From the NCBI RefSeq assembly GCF_006438965.1, contig NZ_RCZM01000004.1, positions 310,001 to 374,000 on the forward strand: a DNA stretch of 64,000 nucleotides, given 5' to 3'. Below, one piece after another: positions 51,862-60,381 of this stretch. Position 1 is the first letter of the stretch; the number at the start of each line of letters is the position of its first letter. The position numbers and the translations under genes were made by a program. The stretch comes from Pedococcus bigeumensis. Lineage in GTDB: Bacteria > Actinomycetota > Actinomycetes > Actinomycetales > Dermatophilaceae. The notes below the pieces were generated by a model. That model was not told the DNA's origin. It ran no database searches and saw only the letters and a program-made list of their open reading frames with translations.

Positions 51862-51936
51862 GTCTGTGCACAGACGCTGGGCAGACTGCGCACTGATGCG
51901 GTCTCTGCGCGGCATGACCATCTGCTGTGCACAGAC
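51862..51936 (+). promoter_or_regulatory. Pair of GTGCACAG palindromes upstream of rsmD
   Basis: GTCTGTGCACAGAC (51862-51875) is a perfect 14-bp palindrome, and GCTGTGCACAGAC recurs at 51924-51936, 61 bases on. The second ends seven bases before the rsmD -10-like TACCTT (51943-51948). They could be paired operator sites for a dimeric regulator; I do not recognise the consensus. Confidence 0.6.
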
Positions 51937-51954
51937 GTGCGCTACCTTGCCGCC

Positions 51955-52530
51955 GTGACTCGGATCATCAGTGGGCGCGCCGGCGGCATGCGGCTGGCCA
52001 CCCCGGCCGGCTCCGGCACCCGACCGACGAGCGACCGGGTCCGGGAGGCCCTCTTCTCGCGCCTCGAGCACCTCGAGGTCCTCCTCGGTGCCCGAGTGCT
52101 GGACCTGTATGCCGGCTCGGGTGCCCTCGGTCTCGAAGCCGCCAGCCGGGGCGCGGTGAGCGTGCTGCTCGTGGAGTCGGACAAGGGCGCCGCGAAGGTG
52201 GCGCAGCAGAACGCGGGGGCACTCGGCATACCCGGGATCACGGTGCGGCACACCACCGTTCAGAAGGCGCTGGCCGCAGCGCCGGCGCAGCCGCAGACCT
52301 TGGTGTTCCTCGACCCACCCTACGAGCTGAGCGAGGAGGCGCTGGCCGCAGACCTCGCGGCCCTCGCAGACCAGCAGTGGCTCGACCGCGAGGCGCTCGT
52401 GGTCGTCGAGCGGTCCTCGCGATCACCCGAACCGGCCTGGCCCGAGGCGCTCGAGCTGGAGGGGGAGCGCCGCTACGGCGAGACGAAGATCTGGTTCGCC
52501 GGTCCTCGGGTCCCCGACGTCGTCGCGTGA
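51955..52530 (+). CDS. rsmD: 16S rRNA (guanine(966)-N2)-methyltransferase
   Basis: RsmD (191 aa) methylates G966 of 16S rRNA with S-adenosylmethionine. Seen: TRIISGRAGGMRLATP start, TRPTSDRVREALFSRLEH, the SAM motif VLDLYAGSGALGLEAASRG, and catalytic LDPPYEL (about residues 118-124). GTG 51955 is chosen over an upstream in-frame GTG 51937 because it lies six bases after TACCTT and matches the family start. coaD normally follows; here HesB-like and hemerythrin-like genes intervene. Confidence 0.93.
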   Translation: MTRIISGRAGGMRLATPAGSGTRPTSDRVREALFSRLEHLEVLLGARVLDLYAGSGALGLEAASRGAVSVLLVESDKGAAKVAQQNAGALGIPGITVRHTTVQKALAAAPAQPQTLVFLDPPYELSEEALAADLAALADQQWLDREALVVVERSSRSPEPAWPEALELEGERRYGETKIWFAGPRVPDVVA

Positions 52531-52577
52531 CCTGCGGGAGAAGCCGGTGCAGACCCGGCGGAGACTCGTCCGGACAC

Positions 52578-52612
52578 GACACAGCCCGACCGCACTGCGG
52601 TCGGGCTGTGTC
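52578..52612. terminator. 15-bp terminator between convergent rsmD and HesB-like genes
   Basis: Bases 52578-52592 pair perfectly with 52598-52612 around a 5-nt loop. It lies in a convergent gap of 97 bases and can stop transcription from both sides. Confidence 0.8.
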
Positions 52613-52627
52613 GTTGGTGCGGGTCGG

Positions 52628-52921
52628 TCAGACCGCTGGCGAGGAGGGCAGCAGGTTGAACTGCACGCCCCCGGTCTCGTCCACCGCGGCGTCGAGGACC
52701 TGGTCGCCCAGGGCGGCGACGGCGGTCTCGTCGAGGTAGACCTTGGCGCCGTCCTGCTCGACGACGGCGTCGCCGGGCAGCGCCTGCTCGGCGGTGGTCA
52801 CCGTCAGGCCGCCGGACTCGACGCCTTCCTGGCTGAAGCGCAGGCCGGCGTCCTCGGTGGTGAGGTTCTGGTCCACGATGGTCTTCACGATCGTGCTGGC
52901 GTTCTCGGTCAGGGTGAGCAT
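52628..52921 (-). CDS. HesB/IscA-like protein lacking cysteines
   Basis: The 97-residue protein has the HesB/IscA beta-rich fold pattern (MLTLTENASTIVKTIV; AGLRFSQEGVESGGLTVTTAE; KVYLDETAVAAL; VQFNLLPS) but contains no cysteine at all. The three conserved cysteines that bind iron or iron-sulphur in IscA are therefore absent, so it cannot be a classical scaffold. Similar Cys-free relatives exist in actinobacteria, function unknown. ATG 52921 follows GGAGAG. Confidence 0.8.
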   Translation of the reverse strand: MLTLTENASTIVKTIVDQNLTTEDAGLRFSQEGVESGGLTVTTAEQALPGDAVVEQDGAKVYLDETAVAALGDQVLDAAVDETGGVQFNLLPSSPAV

Positions 52922-53084
52922 GTGGCTCTCCTTCGTTGCCGATGTGTCAGGCGATTGAGGTCAGGACCCCTCCACCGTGTCGCACCCGGTGTGCCGACTC
53001 CAAACCGGGCGTCCGATGGGTGGGACGAGGTCTCACGACGACCCCCGAGGTGTGGCATCACCGCAGGTGGGAGAGGGTATGGGC

Positions 53085-53645
53085 ATGACGGACTACGAGA
53101 TTCCCCGACCGACCAGTGGCGACGTCGTCGACCTGATCCTCGACGACCACCGGCTTTTCGAAGCCCTCCTGCGCGACCTGCGTGACGCCACGGCCGACCG
53201 CGAGGCGGCGCGGGCTGCGCTGGCGGCAGTCCTCATCGCCCACGGTGAGGCGGAGGAGTCGAAGGTCTACACGAACCTCAAGCGCAAGGACGCCATCACC
53301 GCCCACGAGGCCGAGCACGGCGAGGAGGAGCACGCCGAGGGCAACGAGGCGCTGCTGGCCCTCCTGGAGTGCAAGGGCACCGACACCCAGACGTTCGACG
53401 ACGCAGTCGAGGACCTCGCCACCGCGCTGAACCACCACATCGGCGAGGAGGAGCAGACCATCCTCAACCCGGCTCGCACCGACGTGTCAGAGGACGTGCG
53501 CCAGGACCTCGGCGTGAAGTGGGCGACCGAGCGCAACCGCCTCCTGGAGGCTGGCGCCGGGTCGATCTCCAACGTCCGCGAGATCGTCGCGAAGGCCCAC
53601 AAGGACGGGCTGCTGCCGGCCGACGACGAGGACGAGGAGAAGTAG
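53085..53645 (+). CDS. Hemerythrin HHE-domain protein
   Basis: The 186-residue helical protein carries iron-binding hemerythrin motifs: DDHRLFEALLRDL, AHGEAEESKVY, HEAEHGEEEHAEGNEALLALLE, and HHIGEEEQTILNPA. The second half is charged and ends DDEDEEK. Such proteins bind a di-iron site and sense or scavenge oxygen, NO or oxidants. ATG 53085 follows GAGAGGG at seven bases; ATG 53079 is possible. Confidence 0.88.
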   Translation: MTDYEIPRPTSGDVVDLILDDHRLFEALLRDLRDATADREAARAALAAVLIAHGEAEESKVYTNLKRKDAITAHEAEHGEEEHAEGNEALLALLECKGTDTQTFDDAVEDLATALNHHIGEEEQTILNPARTDVSEDVRQDLGVKWATERNRLLEAGAGSISNVREIVAKAHKDGLLPADDEDEEK

Positions 53646-53662
53646 CAAGCAGACGAGCCGTG

Positions 53663-53704
53663 CCCCCGGCAGCGGCCCGGGCCCTGCCGGAAGCCGGCCG
53701 GGGG
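53663..53704. terminator. GC-rich hairpin after the hemerythrin gene
   Basis: CCCCCGGC (53663-53670) pairs with GCCGGGGG (53697-53704), with further GC-rich pairing inside. No T-tract. It lies between the hemerythrin gene and coaD. Confidence 0.45.
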
Positions 53705-53728
53705 TGGCCCCGCTGCTAGCGTGCCCGT

Positions 53729-54226
53729 GTGACGAGCGCAGCGACGAGACGGTGTGTGTGCCCCGGCTCCTACGACCCCGTGACGCTCGGCCACGCCGAC
53801 GTGATCCGGCGGGCCGCGGCGCTCTATGACGAGGTCGTCGTGGCCGTCCTGCACAACCCGGCCAAGCAGGGCACCTTCAGCGCCGACGAGCGCCGCGACC
53901 TCATCCTCGACGGGTGCGCCGACCTCGACAACGTCCGGGTCGAGCTGTTCGCCGACAAGCTGCTCGTCGACGTGGGCCGTGAGGTCGAGGCGGCGGCCAT
54001 CGTCAAGGGACTGAGGGGCAGCACCGACTTCGCCTATGAGCTGCCCATGGCCCTGATGAACCGGCACCTCACCGGCATCGAGACCGTCTTCCTGCCTGGC
54101 GACCCGAGCCTCGAACACATCTCCAGCTCGCTGGTCAAGGAGGTCGCGCGCTACGGCGGTGACGTCTCGGGGCTGGTCAGCGACCGCGTGCGGGACGCGC
54201 TCCTGGAACGCCTGCGGGAGCACTGA
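53729..54226 (+). CDS. coaD: Phosphopantetheine adenylyltransferase
   Basis: CoaD (165 aa) makes dephospho-CoA from 4'-phosphopantetheine and ATP. Seen: CPGSYDPVTLGHADVIRRA with the TxGH nucleotidyltransferase motif, VAVLHNPAKQGTFSADER, VKGLRGSTDFAYELPMALMNRHL, and EHISSSLVKEVARYGGDVSGLV. GTG 53729 is six bases after TAGCGT, suggesting a leaderless mRNA. Confidence 0.96.
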   Translation: MTSAATRRCVCPGSYDPVTLGHADVIRRAAALYDEVVVAVLHNPAKQGTFSADERRDLILDGCADLDNVRVELFADKLLVDVGREVEAAAIVKGLRGSTDFAYELPMALMNRHLTGIETVFLPGDPSLEHISSSLVKEVARYGGDVSGLVSDRVRDALLERLREH

Positions 54227-54227
54227 C

Positions 54228-56363
54228 CTGACCTCGAAATCCCCACGGCCGGAACGCTTTCGGCCCGACATCGAGGGGCTGCGAGCCATCGCCGTCCTGC
54301 TCGTGATGACCTACCACGCGGGCGTTCCGCTGCAGAACGGCTTCCTTGGGGTCGACGTCTTCTTCGTCATCTCCGGCTTCCTCATCACCAGCATCCTCGT
54401 CCGCGAGCTCCTCACCACCGGCACGATCAGCTGGGCCCGCTTCGTCGGACGCCGGATCCGCCGCCTGCTCCCTGCCGCGATCCTCGTCCTCGTCGTCACC
54501 GCCCTCGTGGCCTGGTTCGCCGTCCCCGGCCTGCGCCGCCGGGAGATCGGCACCGACATCGCAGGCGCAGCCCTCTACGTCGTCAACTGGGTCTTCTCGC
54601 ACCGCGCCGTCGACTACCTCGCCTCGGACAGCATCCCCTCGCCGGTGCAGCACTTCTGGTCGCTGGCGGTCGAGGAGCAGTTCTACGTCATCTGGCCGCT
54701 GGCCCTGATCGCGCTCGCGCTCGTCCTGCGCCGGCTGGGTCGGCGTCCCAGCGTGCCCGCGGTGGGCGCGCTGCTGGCCGCCATCGCCGTTCCGTCCTTC
54801 GGGTATGCCGTGTGGCTGGGAGCCGTCGACCCGGCGCGGGCCTACTTCGTCACCACCACCCGCGCGTGGGAGCTGGGCGTCGGCGCGGCGCTCGCCGTCT
54901 GGTGCGCGGGCAGGGAGGCGCCGACGCGGCATACCCACGCAGGCTCCGGCTCCGATGGTGGCGCACGCGAAGGCGTCGCCAGAGCAGCCGGTAGTCCCGC
55001 AGTCGCCGCCGTGATCGGCTGGGTAGGGCTGGTCTCGGTCATCGGCGCTGCCTGCTGGCTGCCGTCAGGCGCGGTCACGCCGGGGGCGTGGACGCTGCTC
55101 CCGACCGTCGGCGCCGCCGCCGTCCTCTATGCCGGCTGGACCGGCACTCCCCATGGCCCGGTCCGGGTCCTCGGCACCGCGCCGATGGTCTGGATCGGCG
55201 GGCTGTCCTACTCGCTCTACCTCTGGCACTGGCCGGCCCTCATCCTCAGTGAGTGGGCGTTCGACGGGCTCAGCCAAGCCCAGCAGGCGCTCGTCGTCGC
55301 GCTCGCGGTGGTGCCCGCCTGGCTGAGCCACCGGTTCCTCGAGAGCCCGATCCACCACAGCAAGGCCCTGGCCGCCCGCACCCGGCCCGTCCTGGCGATG
55401 GGGCTCGCGCTCTCGGCCGTCGGCGCCCTGGCTGCGCTGCCGCTGACCCACGCGGCGTCGCCGTTCCGAACCACGCCCCTGGCCGGCGCTCGCCCCGCCC
55501 TCGAAACCCTCGGCGCGGCGACCCTCACCTCACCGCCCAGCACCGACCCCGCGGCCTATGCCATCGACGACTGGGAGTGGCTGACGCCGGATCCGCAGCT
55601 CTCCGGCAAGGACCGGCCCAAGGCCGATGTCGACCGGTGCCAGGTCGACCGGGTGGTCGAGGAGCCGGTCGCCTGCGAGTTCGGTGTGGCCGGGGGAGCG
55701 ACCACCGTCGCCCTCGTCGGTGACTCCAAGGCGATGCAGTGGCTGCCCGCGCTCGAACGGCTGGCGCCCGCACGTGGCTGGCGCATCGTGACCTACGGCA
55801 AGTCCGCCTGCACGTTCGCCGCGGGCCACGCCCAGAACGCGGGCAAGGCCTACCCGGCGTGCGACGAGTGGAACCGCCGCGTCGTGGACCGGCTGCGCGC
55901 CGACCCCCCCGACCTCCTGCTGACCTCCGGGTATGCCGGGTCCGCCTGGGACGGCGCCCGCGCCACCCGTGGCGCGTTGGTGGCCGGTCTGTCCGACCGG
56001 TGGACTCAGCTGCGGGACGCCGGTGTGCCGGTCGTGGTCCTCGGGGACAGCCCGCTGTCGCCCAACGACCTTGACGTCTGCACGGCCCGACACCCGCACC
56101 AGCTGAGCCGCTGCGCCTTCGACCGGGACCCAGCGGTCGCGGGGAGCGGGCTGCCCGCCCAACGCGAGGCGACCACAGCGTCGGGCACGCCGCTGGTCGA
56201 CCTCACGGCCTGGATCTGCCCGGTCCCGAGGTGCCCCGTCGCCATCGGGAACGTCGCCATCCACCGCCCTGGCGACCACCTCACCGCGACCTATGTCCGC
56301 ACCCTGGCGCCGGTCCTGGGAGCGGCACTGGACCGCGGGCTACCCTCGGCTGCTGCCCGCTGA
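54228..56363 (+). CDS. Acyltransferase-3/SGNH fusion (OafA-like O-acyltransferase)
   Basis: About 710 residues: an N-terminal acyltransferase-3 membrane domain of roughly ten helices (RPDIEGLRAIAVLLVMTYHAG; GFLGVDVFFVISGFLIT; FWSLAVEEQFYVIWPL) and a C-terminal SGNH domain (VALVGDSKAMQWL; RPGDHLTATYVR). Such proteins O-acylate cell-surface glycans. No ATG, GTG or TTG lies near the expected start: CTG 54228, with GGGAG seven bases upstream and one base after the coaD stop, fits best; ATG 54159 would overlap coaD by 68 bases. Block I reads GDSK where GDSH is more usual. Confidence 0.88.
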   Translation: MTSKSPRPERFRPDIEGLRAIAVLLVMTYHAGVPLQNGFLGVDVFFVISGFLITSILVRELLTTGTISWARFVGRRIRRLLPAAILVLVVTALVAWFAVPGLRRREIGTDIAGAALYVVNWVFSHRAVDYLASDSIPSPVQHFWSLAVEEQFYVIWPLALIALALVLRRLGRRPSVPAVGALLAAIAVPSFGYAVWLGAVDPARAYFVTTTRAWELGVGAALAVWCAGREAPTRHTHAGSGSDGGAREGVARAAGSPAVAAVIGWVGLVSVIGAACWLPSGAVTPGAWTLLPTVGAAAVLYAGWTGTPHGPVRVLGTAPMVWIGGLSYSLYLWHWPALILSEWAFDGLSQAQQALVVALAVVPAWLSHRFLESPIHHSKALAARTRPVLAMGLALSAVGALAALPLTHAASPFRTTPLAGARPALETLGAATLTSPPSTDPAAYAIDDWEWLTPDPQLSGKDRPKADVDRCQVDRVVEEPVACEFGVAGGATTVALVGDSKAMQWLPALERLAPARGWRIVTYGKSACTFAAGHAQNAGKAYPACDEWNRRVVDRLRADPPDLLLTSGYAGSAWDGARATRGALVAGLSDRWTQLRDAGVPVVVLGDSPLSPNDLDVCTARHPHQLSRCAFDRDPAVAGSGLPAQREATTASGTPLVDLTAWICPVPRCPVAIGNVAIHRPGDHLTATYVRTLAPVLGAALDRGLPSAAAR

Positions 56364-56499
56364 GGACGGTCGCACGCGCCCGGGCGACGACGCGGCATAC
56401 CCGCGCATTTGGGGGAGTGACCTGTGCTCCGGTAATCTCGTGCGTCGGTCTTGTCCTCGCCCGAGGTGCAGTCCGAGTCACTCGACGTCTGCTGGAGCC

Positions 56500-57117
56500 A
56501 TGGAACACCTGAACCCCCGATCGCCGCTGGTCTTCGACACCACGGACCTCGGTCGGCGACCCGGTTCCATGGAACGCCTGCAGCGCACGATCGAGGCACC
56601 TGCCAACTTCGGCACGGACGTCATCGCGGTCCCGCAGGGGTCCACGATGGAGCTGGAACTCCGGCTCGAGTCCGTCGTCGAGGGTGTGCTGGTCACCGGC
56701 TCGGTCCGTGCCACGGCAACCGGCGCCTGCGTGCGGTGCCTGGACCCCGTCAGCCGCGAGGTTGACGGGAACTTCCAGGAGCTGTTCGCCTACGCCGATC
56801 GCGCAGCCCACCACCGTGAGGTGGGAGCGGACGACGACGAGGCCGAGGAGCACACCCTCGTGGGAGACCTGTTCGACCTCGAACCCGTGCTCCTCGACAC
56901 GGTGGTGCCTGCACTGCCGTTCAAGCCCGTGTGCCGGGACGACTGTCCGGGACTGTGCTCCGAGTGTGGAGCGCGCCTGGCGGACGACCCGGACCACCAC
57001 CACGAAGTGCTCGACCCACGGTGGGCTGCGCTGAGCGCGCTGTCTCCCGAAACCACAGACCTCCTGGGCAGCGCCCAGGGCACCACCCACAGCAACACCG
57101 AAGAGAAGAGGAACTGA
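56500..57117 (+). CDS. YceD/DUF177-family protein
   Basis: The 205-residue protein has the DUF177 pattern: FDTTDLGRRPGSMERLQ, MELELRLESVVEGVLVTGSV, a CVRCLD pair, and the cysteine knuckle CRDDCPGLCSECGARL near residue 150. YceD proteins are encoded next to rpmF and linked to 23S rRNA maturation in bacteria and plastids. rpmF starts two bases after its stop. The gap 56364-56499 contains TAATCT but no clear promoter. Confidence 0.92.
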   Translation: MEHLNPRSPLVFDTTDLGRRPGSMERLQRTIEAPANFGTDVIAVPQGSTMELELRLESVVEGVLVTGSVRATATGACVRCLDPVSREVDGNFQELFAYADRAAHHREVGADDDEAEEHTLVGDLFDLEPVLLDTVVPALPFKPVCRDDCPGLCSECGARLADDPDHHHEVLDPRWAALSALSPETTDLLGSAQGTTHSNTEEKRN

Positions 57118-57118
57118 C

Positions 57119-57313
57119 GTGGCTGTCCCGAAGCGGAAGACGTCGCGCTCCAACACCCGTTCGCGTCGTGCGAACTGGAAGGCGACGGCGACCACGCTCA
57201 CCACGTGCCCGCAGTGCAAGGCTGCCATGCAGCCCCACATCGCCTGCCCGTCCTGCGGCTACTACAAGGGTCGTCACTACACGCCGGCCGAGCGCACCGA
57301 GCACCAGGGCTGA
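57119..57313 (+). CDS. rpmF: 50S ribosomal protein L32 (zinc-ribbon form)
   Basis: The 64-residue L32 starts [20 protein letters not shown] and has zinc cysteines CPQC and CPSC. GTG 57119 is two bases after the YceD stop, with GAAGAGAGGA-like purines upstream. RNase III follows after a short gap. Confidence 0.96.
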   Translation: MAVPKRKTSRSNTRSRRANWKATATTLTTCPQCKAAMQPHIACPSCGYYKGRHYTPAERTEHQG

Positions 57314-57378
57314 GTCAGTCTGAACCGCGCGTGAGTCCCACTCCGTCCCCCACCTCGTCAGGCACGGGGGACAGCGCG

Positions 57379-58197
57379 ATGCAGCGGCCCGTCGACGGGT
57401 TTGTCCAGCACCTCACCGAGGTGGTGGGCAAACCCGTCGACGAGTCGCTGCTTTCGCGTGCCCTCACGCACCGCTCGTACGCGTACGAGAACGGTGGCCT
57501 GCCCAACAACGAGCGCCTTGAGTTCCTCGGCGACTCGGTGCTCGGGCTCGTGGTCACCGACACGTTGTATGCCGCGCACCCGGACCTTCCCGAGGGCCAG
57601 CTCGCGAAGCTGCGTGCTGCCGTGGTGAACATGCGTGCGCTGGCCGACGTGGCCCGCACGCTGGGGCTGGGTGACCACGTGATGCTGGGCCGTGGCGAGG
57701 AGAGCACCGGTGGTCGCGACAAGGCCTCGATCCTCGCCGACACGATGGAGGCCGTCATCGGGACGGTCTACCTGTCCTGCGGGATGGGCGCCGCCGCGAA
57801 CCTCGTGCACCATCTGCTCGACCCGCTGATGGCGGCGAGTGCGACGTTGGGCGCCGGCCTGGACTGGAAGACCAGCCTCCAGGAACTGTCCGCGTCCACC
57901 GTCCAGGGCGTTCCCGAGTACCGCGTCGAGGAAGAAGGCCCCGACCACGAGAAGACCTTCCACGCGCAGGCTGTCGTGGGCAACGAGGTCCTCGGCACCG
58001 GCACCGGCCGGTCCAAGAAGGAAGCCGAGCAGCGCGCTGCCGAGCTCGCCTGGCGGGCGCTCGACTCACGGGCTGCCGAGCTGGCCAACCCCGGTTCGAC
58101 CGGCGCCGGCGCAGACTCCGTCGCCGTTGGGTCCGCTGGGCCCGCTGCCGCTGACGCGCTGGCCGACGAGGACGCCGTGGCGGGCTCGCCCTCCTAG
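57379..58197 (+). CDS. rnc: Ribonuclease III
   Basis: RNase III (272 aa from ATG 57379) cleaves double-stranded RNA in rRNA and mRNA processing. Seen: [10 protein letters not shown], the signature [18 protein letters not shown] (about residues 44-61), [19 protein letters not shown] (second acidic cluster), and a double-stranded RNA-binding domain ([13 protein letters not shown] ... [18 protein letters not shown]). The tail of about 45 residues is Ala/Gly-rich. GGGGGA before ATG 57379 favours it over GTG 57331. Confidence 0.94.
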   Translation: MQRPVDGFVQHLTEVVGKPVDESLLSRALTHRSYAYENGGLPNNERLEFLGDSVLGLVVTDTLYAAHPDLPEGQLAKLRAAVVNMRALADVARTLGLGDHVMLGRGEESTGGRDKASILADTMEAVIGTVYLSCGMGAAANLVHHLLDPLMAASATLGAGLDWKTSLQELSASTVQGVPEYRVEEEGPDHEKTFHAQAVVGNEVLGTGTGRSKKEAEQRAAELAWRALDSRAAELANPGSTGAGADSVAVGSAGPAAADALADEDAVAGSPS

Positions 58198-58271
58198 GCG
58201 AGCGCCCGGCATACCCACGTCTTTGACGCCCGAGCCGCAGGGGTGTCGGCCACGCATGCTTGAGTTGGCCC

Positions 58272-59141
58272 ATGCCTGAGCTGCCCGAGGTCGAGGTGGT
58301 CCGCCGCGGCCTGGCCGACCACGTCGTGGGGCGCACCATCGAGCGCGCCGAGTTCCGTGGCGCCCGTGTCGCGCGGCGGCACCTGCCCGGACCGCTCGAC
58401 CTGGCCGCTCGCCTCGAGGGCAACCACATCCAGGAGGCGAGGCGGCGGGGCAAGTACCTCTGGCTCGTGCTGCGCGCGCCTGACGGCCACCAGCAGGGGC
58501 TGATCGCGCACCTGGGTATGAGCGGCCAGCTGCTCGTGGAGCCGTCGGAAGCGCCCGAGGAGAAGCACCTGCACGCTCGGTTCACCTTTGCCGACGGCGA
58601 CCCGGAGCTGCGGTTCGTGGACCAGCGGACGTTCGGTGGGATGGCGCTCGCCGAGCTCACGCCCGAGGGCGTGCCCGAACCGGTGGCCCACATCGCCCCT
58701 GACCCGCTGGAGGCGGCCTACGACCAGGCGGCCGTCGTCCGGCGGATGAAGACCCGCGACTCGGCCGTGAAGCGGGCGCTGCTCGACCAGTCCCTCGTCT
58801 CGGGGGTCGGCAACATCTACGCCGACGAGGCCCTGTGGCGCGCGCAGGTGCACGGCGAACGGCTCTGCTCGTCGCTGACCAAGCCCGCGCTGAGGCGGGT
58901 GCTCGACCATGCCCGCGAGGTGATGCTGGCGGCGCTGGGGGAGGGTGGGACGAGCTTCGACGCGTTGTACGTGAACGTGAACGGGGCGTCCGGCTACTTC
59001 GACCGGTCGCTGCACGCGTACGGCCAGGAGGGCCGGCCGTGCGACCGCTGCGGCACGTTGATCCGGCGCGAGGCGTTCATGAACCGGTCGTCCTTCTCGT
59101 GCCCGCACTGTCAGCCGCGTCCCCGGCTGCGGCACGGCTGA
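58272..59141 (+). CDS. mutM: Formamidopyrimidine-DNA glycosylase
   Basis: Fpg (289 aa) removes 8-oxoguanine. Catalytic Pro2 and Glu3 follow Met in [14 protein letters not shown], so ATG 58272 must be the start. Also seen: RRRGKYLWL (catalytic lysine), [29 protein letters not shown] (helix-two-turn-helix), and the C-terminal zinc finger [13 protein letters not shown]-x-CPHC. The usual neighbour order rnc-mutM is kept. Confidence 0.96.
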   Translation: MPELPEVEVVRRGLADHVVGRTIERAEFRGARVARRHLPGPLDLAARLEGNHIQEARRRGKYLWLVLRAPDGHQQGLIAHLGMSGQLLVEPSEAPEEKHLHARFTFADGDPELRFVDQRTFGGMALAELTPEGVPEPVAHIAPDPLEAAYDQAAVVRRMKTRDSAVKRALLDQSLVSGVGNIYADEALWRAQVHGERLCSSLTKPALRRVLDHAREVMLAALGEGGTSFDALYVNVNGASGYFDRSLHAYGQEGRPCDRCGTLIRREAFMNRSSFSCPHCQPRPRLRHG

Positions 59142-59233
59142 CACCGACCACCAGGCGCTGACAGCGACCCGGATCACGGGGCGCTGACAGGACCGGGCTT
59201 CCGGCGGTACAACTGAACCGAGAGGTGGTGCAG

Positions 59234-59530
59234 ATGGATCACAACGGTCCGGCCCGCGCGGTCATCTGGGTGCACGGTCGGGTGCAGGGCGTCGGTTTCC
59301 GCTGGTGGACCCGCGCGCGGGCGCTCGAGCTGGGCCTCGTCGGCCACGCCCGCAATGCCGGCGACGGCCGCGTCGAGGTCGTGGCGCAGGGGGACGAGGA
59401 ACGCATCCGTGCTCTCGTCGCCCTCATCGAGGAACGCCCGTCGCAGCACCTGCGCCCGGGCGACGTCCACACCTGCGTGACGACGTGGGGTTCGCCGCGA
59501 GACGGGCTTGCCGGCTTCGTCGAGAAGTGA
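59234..59530 (+). CDS. acyP: Acylphosphatase
   Basis: The 98-residue enzyme hydrolyses acyl phosphates. Seen: HGRVQGVGFRWWTRARA with the phosphate-binding loop and catalytic arginine, and HARNAGDGRVEVVAQG with the catalytic asparagine. ATG 59234 follows GAGAGGTG; GTG 59225 is possible. Between mutM and smc, as in many actinobacteria. Confidence 0.94.
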   Translation: MDHNGPARAVIWVHGRVQGVGFRWWTRARALELGLVGHARNAGDGRVEVVAQGDEERIRALVALIEERPSQHLRPGDVHTCVTTWGSPRDGLAGFVEK

Positions 59531-59691
59531 CATTTCGGTCGCTTTCGATCGCAGGTCAGTCCACGTGACCGGAGGTGAACTCATCGGTCTGCCATTGACC
59601 GGCCGGGGTCCGGGTGTCAGTCTGAGAGATGCCCGGTTCGGGCACACCCGCAGCACGCGATCCCCCCGACGTCTGCGGAGAAGGAGTCGAC

Positions 59692-59883
59692 ATGGCCAAG
59701 GCCCTGGTGGGCTATCGCGTGGCGTCTGACCCGCGACTGATGCTCGAGACCGTCGAACTGCGCCGCCGCGTGCGTGACCTCGAGTACCTCGTCGAACGGT
59801 TGCAGCGTGACAACGACCAGCTACGCGAAGATCTGAGACAGCCCGCCACCGTGGCAGCGGGCATGCCTACGATTGCCGGGTGA
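59692..59883 (+). CDS. Small coiled-coil protein (63 aa, hypothetical)
   Basis: ATG 59692 follows GAGAAGGAG. The product starts MAKALVGYRVASDPRLMLE, then forms a heptad-rich helix (VELRRRVRDLEYLVERLQ) and a short tail. Its stop overlaps the GTG start of the chorismate mutase gene by four bases, so the two are translationally coupled. No family function known to me. Confidence 0.75.
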   Translation: MAKALVGYRVASDPRLMLETVELRRRVRDLEYLVERLQRDNDQLREDLRQPATVAAGMPTIAG

Positions 59884-60236
59884 GTTCGCCCGCACAGACA
59901 CCCAGTTCCGCACCAGGTTCAGGGCCACGCATTCCATCGGGTTCAGGACCCCGTTCGACACCCGACGATCTCGTGCGCCTGCGCGCCAGCATCGACAACG
60001 TCGACGCGGCCCTGATCCACCTGCTCGCCGAGCGGTTCAAGTGCACCCAGCAGGTGGGCGAGCTCAAGGCCCGCGAGGGTATGCCGCCCGCTGACCCCGC
60101 GCGCGAAGAGTCCCAGATCGCGCGGTTGCGCGACCTCGCCGACCAGGCCGGGCTGGACCCGACGTTCGCCGAGAAGTTCCTCAACTTCGTGATCGCCGAG
60201 GTCATCCACCACCACGAAGCCATCGCCGGCTCCTGA
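59880..60236 (+). CDS. Chorismate mutase (AroQ class)
   Basis: The 118-residue protein has a Pro/Ser-rich N-terminus (residues 1-28) and an AroQ helical domain: LRASIDNVDAALIHLLAERFKCTQQVGELKA (catalytic Arg and Lys), AREESQIARLRDLADQAGL and FLNFVIAEVIHHH. It converts chorismate to prephenate for Phe/Tyr synthesis, unless it acts only as a structural partner of another shikimate enzyme. GTG 59880 overlaps the upstream stop. Confidence 0.9.
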   Translation: MSSPAQTPSSAPGSGPRIPSGSGPRSTPDDLVRLRASIDNVDAALIHLLAERFKCTQQVGELKAREGMPPADPAREESQIARLRDLADQAGLDPTFAEKFLNFVIAEVIHHHEAIAGS

Positions 60237-60381
60237 CCGCGCGGCATACCTCTGGCGTCACTCCTGTCTCACGGTGCACAGGCAACGCAGGACGGTGGAA
60301 GGTGCGGGGAGCGCGCCGGTCCCGCGGGTACAGTGGCCGCGATCAGACCCCGCCAGCAACTCACCAGGAGCCGAGCCGCTC

